A stretch of DNA of 64,000 nucleotides from Rhizobium sp. 007 (GCF_015353075.1 NZ_CP064187.1:4161001-4225000); one strand, 5' to 3'; counted from the first letter of the stretch, positions 45,111-55,662 are shown. Notes: a model not told the origin generated them from the sequence alone. Program-made: numbers and translations.

Positions 45111-46193
45111 ATGTCAGATATCGACCAGCTCAAATCATCGCTGCTTGCGGAAATTGTTGCCGCCAACGACGAACCGGCACTCGAAGCCGTGCGCCTTTCG
45201 GCCCTCGGGAAAAAGGGCTCCGTTTCCGAGCTCCTGAAGACGCTCGGCACGATGTCGCCTGAAGAGCGCCAGACCAAGGGCGTTGCAATCAACGTCCTCA
45301 AGAATGAGGTCGCAGATGCGCTTGCCGCTCGCAAGGCGACGCTCAAGGAAGCGGCGGTCAATGCCCGCCTGAAGGCCGAGACGGTCGACATCAGCCTGCC
45401 GGTCCGCTCCTCGCCCGCCGAGCGCGGCCGCATTCACCCGATCAGCCAGATCGTCGACGAAATCACCGCGATCTTCGGCGACATGGGCTTCTCGATCGCC
45501 GAAGGTCCGGATGTCGAGACCGACTATTACAATTTCACGGCGCTGAATTTCCCCGAAGGCCACCCAGCCCGCGAAATGCACGATACCTTCTTCTTCCAAC
45601 CGGATGAGAACGGCGAGCGAAAAGTGCTGCGTACGCACACCTCGCCCGTACAGGTGCGCACCATGGAAGCGCAGAAGCCGCCGATCCGCATCATCATCCC
45701 TGGCAAGACCTATCGTCAGGATTCGGACGCGACCCATTCGCCGATGTTCCATCAGGTCGAGGGACTGGTGATCGACACCAAGGCGAATGTCGCCAATATG
45801 CGCTGGGTGCTCGAAGAGTTCTGCAAGGCCTTCTTCGAGGTCGACAGCGTGACGATGCGTTTCCGCCCGTCCTTCTTCCCGTTCACTGAGCCGTCCTTTG
45901 AAGTCGATATCCAATGCGACCGCTCAGGCCCGATCGTCAAATTCGGCGAGGGAACGGATTGGATGGAAATCCTCGGCTGTGGCATGGTCCATCCTAACGT
46001 GCTGCGCTATGGCGGTCTCGACCCGGACGAATATCAGGGCTTTGCCTGGGGCATGGGCCTCGACCGCATCGCTATGTTGAAATACGGCATGCCCGACCTG
46101 CGCGACTTCTTCAACGCCGATGTCCGCTGGATGACCCACTATGGCTTCCGCCCGCTCGACATGCCGACGCTGTTCGGCGGCTTGAGCGTGTAA
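45111..46193 (+). CDS. pheS: Phenylalanyl-tRNA synthetase alpha subunit
   Basis: ATG at 45111 with GGAAAGAA upstream; 360 residues. An N-terminal coiled coil (about 1-85) is followed by the class II catalytic core: [61 protein letters not shown] (motif 2 region), then [19 protein letters not shown] and [21 protein letters not shown] (motif 3). It forms the (alpha-beta)2 enzyme with PheT, encoded 15 bp downstream. Confidence 0.98.
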   Translation: MSDIDQLKSSLLAEIVAANDEPALEAVRLSALGKKGSVSELLKTLGTMSPEERQTKGVAINVLKNEVADALAARKATLKEAAVNARLKAETVDISLPVRSSPAERGRIHPISQIVDEITAIFGDMGFSIAEGPDVETDYYNFTALNFPEGHPAREMHDTFFFQPDENGERKVLRTHTSPVQVRTMEAQKPPIRIIIPGKTYRQDSDATHSPMFHQVEGLVIDTKANVANMRWVLEEFCKAFFEVDSVTMRFRPSFFPFTEPSFEVDIQCDRSGPIVKFGEGTDWMEILGCGMVHPNVLRYGGLDPDEYQGFAWGMGLDRIAMLKYGMPDLRDFFNADVRWMTHYGFRPLDMPTLFGGLSV

Positions 46194-46208
46194 GGGAGGA
46201 TTGAGATC

Positions 46209-48632
46209 ATGAAATTCACGCTCTCCTGGCTGAAGGATCATCTGGAAACGGATGCCACCCTCGATGAAATCTGCACGCGCCTGACGATGATCGGGCTGGA
46301 GGTCGAAGGTGTCGATGACAAGGCGGCCTTCAGGCCTTTCATCATCGCCAAGGTTCTCTCCGCTGAGAAACATCCACAGGCCGACCGCCTGAAGGTTCTC
46401 TCGGTCGATACCGGCAAGGGTGCGCCGATCCAGGTCGTCTGCGGGGCGCCGAATGCGCGGGCGGGCCTCGTCGGCGCATTTGCCGCATCGGGCACCTATG
46501 TTCCCGGCATCGATGTGACGCTTTCCGTCGGCAATATCCGCGGCGTCGAAAGCCATGGCATGATGTGCTCCGAAAAGGAACTCATGATTTCTGACAATCA
46601 TGAGGGCATTATCGATTTGCCCGAAGACGCGCCAATTGGGACCAGCTATGCGGCTTATGCCCATCTCGACGATCCTGTCATCGAGATCAACCTCACCCCG
46701 AACCGTCCGGACTGCACGAGCATTTACGGCATCGCCCGCGATCTGGCCGCTTCGGGTCTCGGCACGCTGAAGACGCGGCCTGCGCCGTCCTTCGCCGTCG
46801 AAGGCGAGACACCTGTCAAGGTGAAGCTCGATCTTGACGACGAAAAGCTCTGCCCGGGTTTTGCGCTCCGCCTCGTGCGCGGCGTCAGGAACGGTCCGAG
46901 CCCGCGCTGGATGCAGCAGCGGCTGCTGGCGATCGGTCTGCGTCCAATTAATGCGCTGGTCGATATCACCAACTACATGACCTTTGATCAGGGCCGGCCG
47001 ATGCACGTCTTTGACGCTGCCAAGGTAAGCGGCAATCTGACCGTCCGCCGTGCGAGGGAAGGCGAGACGGTGCTGGCGCTCGACCAGCGTGAATACAAGC
47101 TTGGCCCTAACAATGTCGTGATCGCCGATGCGGACGGCATCGAGTCGATCGGCGGCATCATGGGCGGCGAGCATTCCGGCTGCGACGAAAACACGACCGA
47201 CGTGCTGATCGAATGCGCGCTCTGGGACCCGATGAACATCGCCAAGTCCGGCCGCGGTCTGGGCATCATCACCGATGCCCGCTATCGCTTCGAGCGCGGC
47301 GTCGATCCGGAATATATGGTTCCCGGTCTGGAGCGCACGACGGAACTCGTTCTTGAACTTTGCGGCGGCACGCCGGCGAAGGCGGATGTCGTCGGCTACA
47401 AGGGCTATCAGCCGAAGACCGTCGATTTTCCCTACTGGGAAGTCAGGCGCCTGACCGGCCTTGAAGTCTCGACTGAGGAGAGCAAGGATATCCTGACCCG
47501 CCTCGGCTTCGGGGTGTCGGGCTCGGGCGAAAGCGTCTCGGTCGCCGTTCCTTCCTGGCGTCCGGACGTCGGCGGTAAGGCCGACCTCGTTGAGGAAGTC
47601 ATGCGCATCCACGGCGTCGACAACATCAAGCCGGCGCCGTTGGAAAGCCATGCAGCCGTGAACGGCAAGATTCTGACGACACTGCAGATCCGCACGCGTA
47701 TGGCCAAGCGGGCGCTCGCCTCGCGCGGCATGCTGGAGGCCGTCACCTGGTCCTTCATTTCGGAAGAGCAGGCGAAGCTCTTCGGCGGCGGCTCGCTGGC
47801 ACTCAAGCTTGCGAACCCGATCGCAGCCGAAATGTCCGACATGCGCCCGTCGCTCCTGCCGGGTTTGTTGATGGCTGCGCAGCGAAACGCCGACAAGGGC
47901 TACGGCGATGTGGCGATCTTCGAAGTTTCCGGAACCTACGAGAATGACAGGCCGGACGGCCAGCGCCGTGTTGCCGGTGGCATTCGCCGCGGCACGGCGT
48001 CGCTCACCGGCGCCGGCCGCATGTGGTCGAACAATTTGAAGGGCGGCGGCAAGCCGGTCGATGTCTTCGACGCCAAGGCCGATGCGCTGGCGGTGATCGA
48101 GGCCTGCGGCCTGCCGATGGGCAACATCCAGATAGAGCAGGGCGGACCGGAATGGTATCACCCCGGCCGTTCCGGCACCATCAAGATGGGTCCGAAGGTC
48201 GTCCTCGGCTATTTCGGCGAATTCCATCCTTCGACGCTCGAAGCGCTCGATGTGTCAGGCGCGCTCTGCGGCTTCGAGGTCTATATCGACGCTATGCCCG
48301 AGCCGAAGAAGAAGGCGACACGCACCAAGCCGGCGCTGGAGCTTTCGCCCCTCCAGGCCGTCAAGCGCGATTTCGCTTTCGTCGTCGACAAGGCGGTTGA
48401 AGCAGGCGCGATCATAAAGGCTGCGAGCGGTGCCGACCGCAAGCTGGTCACCGGCGTCAATGTCTTCGACATCTTCGAAGGCGGATCGCTTGGCGAAGGC
48501 AAGAAGTCGGTTGCGATCGAAGTGCAGATCCAGCCCGTCGAGCGGACGTTGACGGACGAGGATTTTGAGGCTTTGACGCAGAAGATCGTGGCGAGCGTGA
48601 CGAAGTTCACCGGCGGTGTGCTGCGAAGCTGA
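46209..48632 (+). CDS. pheT: Phenylalanyl-tRNA synthetase beta subunit
   Basis: 807 residues, full length. Domains in order: the B1 N-terminal region, a tRNA-binding EMAP-like domain (about 40-150, [19 protein letters not shown]), the B3/B4 editing domain (about 210-390, [28 protein letters not shown]), B5 (about 400-475), the synthetase-like core (about 490-690) and the FDX-ACB anticodon-binding domain (about 715-805, [20 protein letters not shown]). GGAGG upstream of ATG. Co-transcribed with pheS. Confidence 0.98.
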   Translation: MKFTLSWLKDHLETDATLDEICTRLTMIGLEVEGVDDKAAFRPFIIAKVLSAEKHPQADRLKVLSVDTGKGAPIQVVCGAPNARAGLVGAFAASGTYVPGIDVTLSVGNIRGVESHGMMCSEKELMISDNHEGIIDLPEDAPIGTSYAAYAHLDDPVIEINLTPNRPDCTSIYGIARDLAASGLGTLKTRPAPSFAVEGETPVKVKLDLDDEKLCPGFALRLVRGVRNGPSPRWMQQRLLAIGLRPINALVDITNYMTFDQGRPMHVFDAAKVSGNLTVRRAREGETVLALDQREYKLGPNNVVIADADGIESIGGIMGGEHSGCDENTTDVLIECALWDPMNIAKSGRGLGIITDARYRFERGVDPEYMVPGLERTTELVLELCGGTPAKADVVGYKGYQPKTVDFPYWEVRRLTGLEVSTEESKDILTRLGFGVSGSGESVSVAVPSWRPDVGGKADLVEEVMRIHGVDNIKPAPLESHAAVNGKILTTLQIRTRMAKRALASRGMLEAVTWSFISEEQAKLFGGGSLALKLANPIAAEMSDMRPSLLPGLLMAAQRNADKGYGDVAIFEVSGTYENDRPDGQRRVAGGIRRGTASLTGAGRMWSNNLKGGGKPVDVFDAKADALAVIEACGLPMGNIQIEQGGPEWYHPGRSGTIKMGPKVVLGYFGEFHPSTLEALDVSGALCGFEVYIDAMPEPKKKATRTKPALELSPLQAVKRDFAFVVDKAVEAGAIIKAASGADRKLVTGVNVFDIFEGGSLGEGKKSVAIEVQIQPVERTLTDEDFEALTQKIVASVTKFTGGVLRS

Positions 48633-48700
48633 CGAAGCATACGATGGGCGGCACTCCGGCCGGTGGCTGCGCCGGCCTGAATCAGTGAAAGCTGCGCCGC

Positions 48701-49060
48701 CTAGGAATGCAGGTAGTAGAGCTTGTTGACGATGGTCCATCGACCGTCGATCTTCAGCATCGACAGATAGTCGGTAAAGCGCATCCCGGCGAATTCGTCA
48801 GTCACCTTCGCCATCGCGGCATCGCCTGCGACATCGATCATTGTTATATCCATATACGGTTGCGTTCCCGGCGGGGCGGCGCCTTCAGCGGTGATCGCAG
48901 CGATGAATTCGTCGCGCGTCAGCCATTCGACCGCATGTTCATAGTGACCGATGATTGTGCTTTGCGGATGGAAGGCCTTTCGCAATGCGGCTTCGTTGGC
49001 AAAGGTCATGCCTTCGACGTAGAGATGGACGACTGCTTCGATTGCCTGCTGTTCGGACAT
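48701..49060 (-). CDS. Nuclear transport factor 2-like (lumazine-binding-fold) protein
   Basis: The start at 49060 (MSEQQAIEAVVH...) has GGAGGG upstream; 119 residues. SnoaL/NTF2-like cone fold: VVHLYVEGMTFANEAALRKAFHPQSTIIGHYE, AKVTDEFAGMRFTDYLSMLKIDGRWTIVNKLYYLH. Members are small-molecule binding proteins or enzymes; the function here is unknown. It is convergent with pheT, 68 bases apart. Confidence 0.82.
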   Translation of the reverse strand: MSEQQAIEAVVHLYVEGMTFANEAALRKAFHPQSTIIGHYEHAVEWLTRDEFIAAITAEGAAPPGTQPYMDITMIDVAGDAAMAKVTDEFAGMRFTDYLSMLKIDGRWTIVNKLYYLHS

Positions 49061-49140
49061 ATCTTGCACCCTCCGTATCGGCGTCATGATAACGCTGAAG
49101 GATTTAGAGGCGGGCGGTTCTTTGGCAAGCCGTGCCAAGT

Positions 49141-49171
49141 CTGAAGCAGCCGGTAAGACCGGCTGCTTCAG
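49141..49171. terminator. Perfect 14-bp hairpin after the YciF-like gene
   Basis: CTGAAGCAGCCGGT and its exact complement flank AAG. It begins ten bases after the stop of the YciF-like gene on the minus strand and ends 80 bases before the NTF2-like gene start. Neither side has a T-run, so termination efficiency is uncertain. Confidence 0.55.
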
Positions 49172-49181
49172 AGGATTGTCG

Positions 49182-49682
49182 TCAAGCTGCGCGGGCCGCT
49201 TTCTGGTTTGCGGCGGTGACGGCGAGTTTCGTGAGCAACTTGTCAGTTGCCGCTTCTTCCTGCAGGGTCTGGTCCAACAGCACGACGGCGTCCTTGTAGC
49301 CGAGGTTCTGCGCCCAGGTCTTCAGTGTGCCGTAACGGGCGATCTCGTAGTGCTCCACGGCCTGCGCCGCAGAGATCAGGCCGGCGTCGACCGCGGCCGT
49401 CCCCTTGAATTCTTCCATGATCTCTTCGCCCTCAGCGATGATGCCCTGAATTGCTTCGCACGTCTTGCCTTGAGCACGTTTGCCGGCAATCTCGAACACC
49501 TGCTGCAGGCGTTCTACATGGACTTCGGTTTCTTCCTTGTGCTTTTCGAAACCGGTCTTCAGATCGGCGGACTGAGCAGCGCGGGCCATCTTCGGCAGGG
49601 CGCGCAGAATCTGCCGCTCGGCGAAGTAGATATCCTTCAGAGTGTCGTAGTAGAGATCCTCAAGTGTCTTTCCCTTGGCCAT
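49182..49682 (-). CDS. DUF892/YciF-family ferritin-like protein
   Basis: The start at 49682 (MAKGKTLEDLYYDT...) follows AAGGA; 166 residues. Four-helix ferritin-like family: LEDLYYDTLKDIYFAERQILRALPKMARAAQSADLKTGFEKHKEETEVHVERLQQVFE, then VDAGLISAAQAVEHYEIARYGTLKTWA. Metal-ligand Glu and His are present. YciF-type proteins are linked to envelope or oxidative stress. The gene is monocistronic, with a hairpin downstream. Confidence 0.9.
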   Translation of the reverse strand: MAKGKTLEDLYYDTLKDIYFAERQILRALPKMARAAQSADLKTGFEKHKEETEVHVERLQQVFEIAGKRAQGKTCEAIQGIIAEGEEIMEEFKGTAAVDAGLISAAQAVEHYEIARYGTLKTWAQNLGYKDAVVLLDQTLQEEAATDKLLTKLAVTAANQKAARAA

Positions 49683-49836
49683 TTCTTCGATCCTTGTTCT
49701 CGTTTTTGGAGTCACGCAGTCGTGAACCCTTAGAGAAGCGACCTAGTTGGAAATTGTTCCGCTGGAGCCCGCAATTTCCGGGTGGCATGAGCCGGATGAC
49801 GGGATAGGTTCGTGCCGGCGGATGGAGGAGAGACGC

Positions 49837-50454
49837 ATGAAAAAGCCTGGGTCGATGAAATCGCTCGAGGATCTGGGCCGGGCGCGGCTTTCGAAAAATT
49901 TCTTCCTCCGCGATTTCCTGCATTCCGAGATCGCCGATTTCTATCGCATTCCAAATATTCCAGACGACCCGGATCTTGCAATTGAGGCAGGTAGGCGGCT
50001 TTGCAAGGAACTGCTCGAGCCGCTTCAGGCGACGTTCGGCAAGCTGCACATCCGCTCGGGCTACCGTTCTGCCGCCGTCAATGAATTTGGAAACAAAAAC
50101 AAGCTCAATTGCTCGACCAATGCCTCGAGTGCGGCGGACCATATCTGGGACATGCGCGATTTCGATGGCTGCATGGGGGCGACGGCCTGTGTCGTCGTAC
50201 CCTGGATGATCGATACTTATCGTGATGAGGAAGATTGGCAGAAGCTCGCGTGGTGGATCCACGATCATCTGCCCTATGCATCGCTCTGCTTTTTTCCAAA
50301 GCTATGGGCCTTTAATATCCAATGGCACGAGCGGCCAAAGCGTGCGATCCAGAGCTATGTGCGGCCGCGCGGAACTCTCACCAAGCCGGGCATGGCGAAT
50401 TGGCAAGGCGATCATTCGAAATTCTACCAGGGATTTCCGCCGCTCAGAAACTGA
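49837..50454 (+). CDS. Peptidase M15-like/unknown cell-wall-related protein
   Basis: The start at 49837 (MKKPGSMKSLED...) has GGAGGAGAG upstream; 205 residues. FFLRDFLHSEIADFYRIPNIP and LHIRSGYRSAAVNEFG plus SSAADHIWDMRD resemble the D-Ala-D-Ala carboxypeptidase/VanY-like M15 zinc site (SGYRS...H...D). The later His in ASLCFFPKLWAFNIQWHERPKRAI could be the third ligand. No signal peptide is visible, so the enzyme may be cytoplasmic or non-catalytic. Its 3' end overlaps the convergent GNAT gene by 11 bases. Confidence 0.7.
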   Translation: MKKPGSMKSLEDLGRARLSKNFFLRDFLHSEIADFYRIPNIPDDPDLAIEAGRRLCKELLEPLQATFGKLHIRSGYRSAAVNEFGNKNKLNCSTNASSAADHIWDMRDFDGCMGATACVVVPWMIDTYRDEEDWQKLAWWIHDHLPYASLCFFPKLWAFNIQWHERPKRAIQSYVRPRGTLTKPGMANWQGDHSKFYQGFPPLRN

Positions 50455-50887
50455 TGCGATAGCGGATGTGTCCGTCGCTTTCGACATAGCTGTCGTAGAG
50501 CGCACGTGCCGTCTTGTTCTGTTCGTTCGTGTGCCAGTAAAGCCGCGACCAGCCGTACTGCTTGCAGAGCAAAATCAGGTCATCCATAAGCGCCCGGCCG
50601 ACCCCTTTGCCGCGGGCGCCTGGGTGGACGAACAGGTCTTCGAGATAGCAGTCCTTGCCGCGAATCCATGTGCCTTCATGCGTCAGTGAGAGGGTGAACC
50701 CCATCACCTCTCCGTCGACTTCCGCAACGCGCATGAAGATTGCCGACGCCGGATCGAAAACCCGGCGCCACGTTGAATCGGTAATGTCCCCATCGACCGT
50801 GACTTCATAAAAGGCGAGGTAATCCTTCCAGAGTTCGCGCCAGCGCGCTTCGTCTTCCGGTCTCGCATCGCGGATCGTCACGGTCAT
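50444..50887 (-). CDS. GNAT-family N-acetyltransferase
   Basis: 147 residues. GNAT motif A: CYLEDLFVHPGARGKGVGRALMDDLILLCKQYGWSRLYWHTNEQNKTARALYD, which matches the small acetyltransferases acting on amines or amino acids. The downstream-strand neighbour is the M15-like gene. It starts 9 bp after the aldo/keto reductase stop on the same strand, so a two-gene unit is possible. Confidence 0.9.
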   Translation of the reverse strand: MTVTIRDARPEDEARWRELWKDYLAFYEVTVDGDITDSTWRRVFDPASAIFMRVAEVDGEVMGFTLSLTHEGTWIRGKDCYLEDLFVHPGARGKGVGRALMDDLILLCKQYGWSRLYWHTNEQNKTARALYDSYVESDGHIRYRISF

Positions 50888-50896
50888 GTCATCCCC

Positions 50897-51844
50897 TCAG
50901 GCGCCTGCCCTGTCGAGCAGTCTCATTGCTTCATCAGAAAGCTCAAGCTCCGCCGCCTTCACCAGGCTATCGAGCTGTGAGGTGCTGGTAGCACTGGCGA
51001 TCGGTGCCGTCACGCCTTTCTTGTTGAGCAGCCAGGCGAGCGAGATCTCGGCAGGTTTCGCGCTCGTTTCGGCGGAAATCTGATCGAGTGCGGCGAGAAT
51101 GCGCATGCCCTTAGCATCGAGGTATTTCGCGACCCTATCTTTGCGGGCCCTGCCCTGCGTATCGGCCTTGCTGCGGTACTTACCGGAGAGAAAGCCGGCT
51201 GCGAGGCTGAAATAGGTGATGACACCGATATCTTCCTTCACGCAAAGATCGGCAAGCTGGCCTTCGAAGCTCGATCGCTCATAAAGATTATATTCGGGTT
51301 GCAGCACATCGTAGCGAGGAACGCCAGCCTTCTCGGCGGCATCGAAGGATGCCTGAAGCTGGCCGGCATCGAGATTGGAGCAGCCGATCGCTCGGATTTT
51401 TCCCTGCTGCTTCAGCTTGGCGAAGGCGCCGAGCGTTTCTTCATAGGGTGTATTTTCGTCGGGCCAGTGGGAGAGGTAGAGGTCGATGTAATCCGTCTGC
51501 AGGCGGCGGAGCGAATCCTCCACGGCCTTGAGGATATATTGCTCTTTCAGCGACTTGCCTTGGCCCATGTCGGAGCCGACCTTGGTGATGATGACCGCCC
51601 TGTCGCGGGAGACCTTTCCGTTCTTCAGCCACTTGCCGATGATCTCCTCTGAATCGCCGCCTTTGTTGCCGGGCACCCAGGATGAATAGACGTCGGCCGT
51701 GTCGATGGTATTGAGACCTGCGTAGAAGAATGCATCGAGAATATCAAAGGACGTTTTCTCGTCGGCCGTCCATGCGAAGACATTGCCGCCGAAGACGATG
51801 GGCGAGATTGAAAGACCTGTTTTTCCGAGCCGGCGCATTTCCAT
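50897..51844 (-). CDS. Aldo/keto reductase
   Basis: 315 residues, (beta/alpha)8 barrel. Features: FGGNVFAWTADE, DTADVYSSWVPG with the catalytic Tyr, ITKVGSDMG with the Lys, YIDLYLSHWPDENTPYEETLGAF with the His, and IGCSNLDAGQLQ. It resembles the YajO/voltage-channel beta-like AKR subgroup that reduces aldehydes with NADPH. The start MEMRRLGKTGLSISPIVFGG is typical. Confidence 0.92.
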   Translation of the reverse strand: MEMRRLGKTGLSISPIVFGGNVFAWTADEKTSFDILDAFFYAGLNTIDTADVYSSWVPGNKGGDSEEIIGKWLKNGKVSRDRAVIITKVGSDMGQGKSLKEQYILKAVEDSLRRLQTDYIDLYLSHWPDENTPYEETLGAFAKLKQQGKIRAIGCSNLDAGQLQASFDAAEKAGVPRYDVLQPEYNLYERSSFEGQLADLCVKEDIGVITYFSLAAGFLSGKYRSKADTQGRARKDRVAKYLDAKGMRILAALDQISAETSAKPAEISLAWLLNKKGVTAPIASATSTSQLDSLVKAAELELSDEAMRLLDRAGA

Positions 51845-52024
51845 GGCGCTTTCCTAAATTGCTGATTTGATTGAAAGTACGGATGCGGCAGAGCGTCGCC
51901 GAAAGTAAACTAGCGCAGGTTCCGGCAGAGGAAAGCCAAACTTTCGTGATTTGCGCGCACGCCATTGCGTCACCCGCCACCCCTGAATAAGGTTGCACCC
52001 ATTCAAGCTCTGGGAGGCTAAGCC

Positions 52025-53011
52025 ATGCTCCGTTTCGGTATTATTTCGACGGCAAAGATCGGCCGTGAACTCGTCGTTCCGGCCATTCAGGACGCGGAAA
52101 ACTGCGTCGTCACCGCGATTGCCAGCCGCGATCTGAAAAAGGCGCGCGAGATGGCCGACCGCTTTTCCGTGCCGCATGCCTTCGGCTCCTATGAGGAGAT
52201 GCTCGCCTCCGACGTGATCGACGCCGTCTACATTCCGCTGCCGACGTCGCAGCATGTCGAATGGACCATCAAGGCGGCAGACGCCGGCAAGCACGTCCTT
52301 TGCGAAAAACCGATCGCGCTCAATGCCGGCGAGATCGACAGCCTCATCGCTGCGCGTGATCGCAGCAAGGTCCTGATTTCCGAAGCCTATATGGTGACCT
52401 ACGCGCCGGTCTGGCGAAAGGTCCGCTCGCTGATCGCCGACGGCGCGATCGGCAAGCTTCGCCATGTCCAAGGTGCCTTTACCTATTTCAATCGCGATCC
52501 CGGCAACATGCGCAACATTCCCGAACTTGGCGGCGGCGGCCTGCCCGATATCGGCGTCTATCCGACGATCAGCACGCGCTTTTCGACGGGCAAGGAACCA
52601 CTGCGCATCCAGGCCGTCACCGAACGTGACCCGGAATTCGGCACCGATATCTATTCGAGCGTGAAGGCCGACTTCGGCGATTTCGAGCTGAGCTTCTACA
52701 TCTCCACCCAGATGGCAAACCGCCAGGTCATGGTGTTCCACGGCACGGAAGGCTATATCGAGGTGAAATCGCCTTTCAACGCCGACCGCTGGGGGCCGGA
52801 GGAACTGGAACTCGCCAACCGCAGCCACAACGAGTCGACCATCTTCCGCTTCCAGGACAGCCGCCAATACAAATGTGAAGCAGAAGCTTTCGCCCGCGCT
52901 GCCAAGGGCGAGAAGGAAGAGGTCGTCACGCTCGAAAGCTCGAAGCTGAACCAAAAGGTGATCGACGCGATCTACCGCGCCAGTGAGAAGGACGGCTGGG
53001 AGCCTGTTTGA
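52025..53011 (+). CDS. Gfo/Idh/MocA-family oxidoreductase
   Basis: 328 residues. Rossmann N-domain: [20 protein letters not shown], then [37 protein letters not shown] with the EKP motif; the C-terminal alpha/beta domain has [13 protein letters not shown]. It oxidises or reduces sugars or related polyols with NAD(P)H. The nearest neighbours are the divergent aldo/keto reductase and a convergent glycosylation cluster. Sugar substrate unknown. Confidence 0.92.
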   Translation: MLRFGIISTAKIGRELVVPAIQDAENCVVTAIASRDLKKAREMADRFSVPHAFGSYEEMLASDVIDAVYIPLPTSQHVEWTIKAADAGKHVLCEKPIALNAGEIDSLIAARDRSKVLISEAYMVTYAPVWRKVRSLIADGAIGKLRHVQGAFTYFNRDPGNMRNIPELGGGGLPDIGVYPTISTRFSTGKEPLRIQAVTERDPEFGTDIYSSVKADFGDFELSFYISTQMANRQVMVFHGTEGYIEVKSPFNADRWGPEELELANRSHNESTIFRFQDSRQYKCEAEAFARAAKGEKEEVVTLESSKLNQKVIDAIYRASEKDGWEPV

Positions 53012-53404
53012 TTATTCGCGAAATGCGAAACGGATGTAGCCGAAAATTGCAAAACACAGGGTAGAGGCGGAGGCGAGAACCATTGCCGCCAACGGCTGCA
53101 GCGACGGCAATACCGTTATGAGCGTGGCGTAGAGACCATAATTCAAGATCGCCGCAATCAGCACGATGGCGACGATCCCTGCGCGGCCGACCGACAGCCG
53201 ACCGCCCGTCGTGAAATCGATGCGTCGCAGCAAAGCGAGCATAATGCCAAGGATTGCAACAAGGCTCACTGCCCGCGTCAAAAGCGGGCCTTGCACCACC
53301 TTCAGCAGCAAATGGAAGAGTAGCGTTTCGGCCGCCAGTCCAAGCAGCGACAATGCGGCAAAGCGCAGAAGCGACCCGCTTCGATTGAGAGAGGCGTCAG
53401 CCAT
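53012..53404 (-). CDS. GtrA-family membrane protein
   Basis: The start at 53404 (MADASLNRSGSLL...) gives 130 residues with four predicted helices, including LLRFAALSLLGLAAETLLFHLLLKV and LAAMVLASASTLCFAIFGYIRFAFRE (GtrA-like end). GtrA proteins are proposed flippases for undecaprenyl-phosphate-linked sugars. It overlaps the stop of the small EamA gene by eight bases, so the cluster is translated together. The stop lies next to the convergent Gfo/Idh/MocA stop. Confidence 0.85.
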   Translation of the reverse strand: MADASLNRSGSLLRFAALSLLGLAAETLLFHLLLKVVQGPLLTRAVSLVAILGIMLALLRRIDFTTGGRLSVGRAGIVAIVLIAAILNYGLYATLITVLPSLQPLAAMVLASASTLCFAIFGYIRFAFRE

Positions 53405-53759
53405 TGATCGCGAGCATGCCAGCAATGATGAAAGCCGCGCCAATGGCGTAGCGAACAGTGAGGGCTTCCCCAAGAAAGACCTGCGCCAGCAAAGGCACGA
53501 AACAGAAGGTCAATCCCATAAAGGAGTAAGCAATCGTCAGCGGGACGGCTTTCAGGACGTAAATCCAGATGATCGTTCCGAGACCGTAAAGGAGTAGCGC
53601 TGCAAGCAACACCGGATTGAGAAGCAGAGCAAGAATATTGCGGACACTGAGCTCGCCTGTAGCTGCGCTCGCCAGCTTGAACAGCACCTGGCCCGAGGCA
53701 ATCAGCATTGGCGTGCCGATAAGCCCAATCCATGTTGCGGTCGAAAAAGTGGAAAGCAT
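53397..53759 (-). CDS. Small EamA/EmrE-type (ArnE/ArnF-like) membrane protein
   Basis: The start at 53759 (MLSTFSTATWIG...) with AAGGA upstream gives 120 residues with four TM helices; a TTG at 53774 would overlap the methyltransferase stop. 'PMLIASGQVLFKLAS' and 'VPLTIAYSFMGLTFCFVPLLAQVFLGEALTVRYAIGAAFIIAGMLAI' match the small multidrug resistance-like half of EamA proteins used as ArnE/ArnF flippases for undecaprenyl-linked sugars. It follows a methyltransferase and precedes GtrA. Confidence 0.85.
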   Translation of the reverse strand: MLSTFSTATWIGLIGTPMLIASGQVLFKLASAATGELSVRNILALLLNPVLLAALLLYGLGTIIWIYVLKAVPLTIAYSFMGLTFCFVPLLAQVFLGEALTVRYAIGAAFIIAGMLAING

Positions 53760-53770
53760 CGAACCGTCCT

Positions 53771-54475
53771 TCAATCCGCTGCACCTCTTTCTTCCGAATA
53801 GAAGATGTCGCGACCGATATCCTCGCAGACAAAGGCTGGAGGCACTGGGTGAACAGCTCTCAGGAAGGAGTGCGTGTAAGGGAAGAAGTTGAAGTGCGGA
53901 TTGAACGTGTAGCGGTATTCGCGTTCCCTCGGCACAACGATGATCAGGCGGCGTTTTGCAATCCGGCGCAGTTCCGCAATCGCTTGCCGGTAGTCGAGAA
54001 TATGCTCGATCACATGCGTGCAGATGACCGTGTCGAATTCCGCGTTTGCAAAGGGGAGGTTTTCGACCTTGGCCGCGACATATTCGATGCCAGGCAGCCG
54101 TGATGCGTCTTCAATTACGAAGTCGACGCCTGTAAGGCGGTTGAGCCCAGGATGCGTCGCCTGGATGCTGCGGAGCAGCGCACCCGTGCCGCAGCCGATA
54201 TCGCAGACGCTCTTTCCCGCGATCGATCCGAGGATGCGGCTGATGCAGGCCGCAGAATTGTCCGTGCCTTCGTGAACACGGGGATGCTTGCGGTAAAGCT
54301 CGGCATATTCCTCTGCCGAAAGAAACGGTGCTCGCTCGCGAAATTTCGCCAAGTGCGTGATGTGGTCGCCCCAGACGCGCCGTGCAGCCCAGCGAAACGC
54401 ACCGGAATCACGGACAAACGGCGGCAGGATATCTTCCAGCACGAAACGAATACGGTTTGTGGTTTCTCTGTTCAT
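53771..54475 (-). CDS. Class I SAM-dependent methyltransferase
   Basis: The start at 54475 (MNRETTNRIRFV...) gives 234 residues; ten more codons upstream are open. SAM-binding motif I is VCDIGCGTGALLRSI (about 95-108), then NRLTGVDFV and FDTVICTHVIEHILDYRQAIAELRRIA (motif post I). It lies between the GT2 and the EamA-like genes on the same strand, so it probably modifies a sugar or lipid intermediate in glycan synthesis. Confidence 0.88.
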   Translation of the reverse strand: MNRETTNRIRFVLEDILPPFVRDSGAFRWAARRVWGDHITHLAKFRERAPFLSAEEYAELYRKHPRVHEGTDNSAACISRILGSIAGKSVCDIGCGTGALLRSIQATHPGLNRLTGVDFVIEDASRLPGIEYVAAKVENLPFANAEFDTVICTHVIEHILDYRQAIAELRRIAKRRLIIVVPREREYRYTFNPHFNFFPYTHSFLRAVHPVPPAFVCEDIGRDIFYSEERGAAD

Positions 54476-54505
54476 GGAAAGGGCGTCACCTTTGAGCGGA
54501 AGCAA

Positions 54506-55507
54506 CTATGCGATACGCGTGGTCCTGCCACCTCGCGCGGTTTCAATGGACTTTTCCGGCGCTAAACCCTGGCTCGGCGCGGCGACGTTGAGGTAATGAA
54601 TGCGAAGCTGCTCGGCACGCGAGCGTGCGACGGAATCAAGGATCAGACCCGCGGTAAAGACCATGAAGGAGATCATCATCAGCGCCATGGAGAGAACCCA
54701 TGTCGGCATGCGGTTGACAAGCCCGGTTTCGAAGTATTCCGCCAGCACAGGCGCCATGAAAGCCATGCTCGACAGCATGAAGAACGCGCTGATGAGGCCG
54801 AAGAAGGCAAAGGGCCGCGTTTCCTTCATGAGCATGGCGAACATCCAGAGAATTTTGCCGCCGTCCTTCAAGGTCGAGAGTTTCGAGTGCGAACCTTCCG
54901 GGCGGCGGCCGTAATCGAGTTCCAGCTCGGCGACCGGCAGCTTGAGCCGAGAGGCGTGGACGGACATTTCGGTCTCGATCTCGAAACCGGCGGAAACGGC
55001 CGGGAAGCTCTTGACGAAACGGCGCGAGAAGGCCCGGTAGCCTGAGAAAATATCGGTGAAGTCCGGACCGAAGATCGTGCGGTAGAGAATGTTGAAGATG
55101 CGGTTGCCGAAAGCATGCCCGTTGCGCCCGGCGTCGGAATGAACGCCGCGCCGTGTTCCGACCACCATGTCGGCGCGTTCGGTCAGCAGCGTGCGGATCA
55201 GCTCTTCGCCGTCTTCCGGCGCATAAGTGCCGTCGCCATCCGCCATCAGATAGATGTCGGCGTCGATATCGGCGAACATGCGGCGCACGACATGGCCCTT
55301 ACCCTGGCGCCGTTCGCGCACGACAGCGGCGCCGGCCAGCATCGCATGGAGCGCGGTGCCGTCTGTCGAATTGTTGTCGTAGACATGAATCTGCGCTTGC
55401 GGCAGTGCCGCTTTGAAGCCGCGGACGACTGCACCGATCGTGGCCGCTTCGTTGTAGCACGGAAGCAGCACAGCGATGTTTAGCGTTTTGGTCTGCGATC
55501 GTGTCAT
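54506..55507 (-). CDS. DPM-like GT2 glycosyltransferase
   Basis: The start at 55507 (MTRSQTKTLNIAVLL...) gives 333 residues. GT-A fold with IAVLLPCYNEAATIGAVVRGF, the metal-binding DGDGT in YLMADGDGTYAPEDGEELI and MVVGTRRG; two or three C-terminal TM helices (about 235-310) as in GtrB/DPM3-type enzymes. It transfers a sugar to polyprenyl phosphate at the membrane. It heads a leftward cluster of methyltransferase, small flippase and GtrA genes. Confidence 0.92.
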   Translation of the reverse strand: MTRSQTKTLNIAVLLPCYNEAATIGAVVRGFKAALPQAQIHVYDNNSTDGTALHAMLAGAAVVRERRQGKGHVVRRMFADIDADIYLMADGDGTYAPEDGEELIRTLLTERADMVVGTRRGVHSDAGRNGHAFGNRIFNILYRTIFGPDFTDIFSGYRAFSRRFVKSFPAVSAGFEIETEMSVHASRLKLPVAELELDYGRRPEGSHSKLSTLKDGGKILWMFAMLMKETRPFAFFGLISAFFMLSSMAFMAPVLAEYFETGLVNRMPTWVLSMALMMISFMVFTAGLILDSVARSRAEQLRIHYLNVAAPSQGLAPEKSIETARGGRTTRIA

Positions 55508-55662
55508 GATGCCACTCGCCATTCACAATTGGCGCGCAGTCTAAAACATGCAGCGTTAATAAGACCCTATAACGCGGGACGAATCGGCAGCCATCCGGAC
55601 GCTTTACACTTTCTTGATCTGCAAAAGCTAAAGTTCGCGCAGCTTAGGACGGGACAACAGGA

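Noticed and set aside
45924..48227. 767-codon open frame on the strand opposite pheT
   Set aside because: It lies wholly antisense to pheS/pheT, has no family motif and reflects GC-rich codon shadow.
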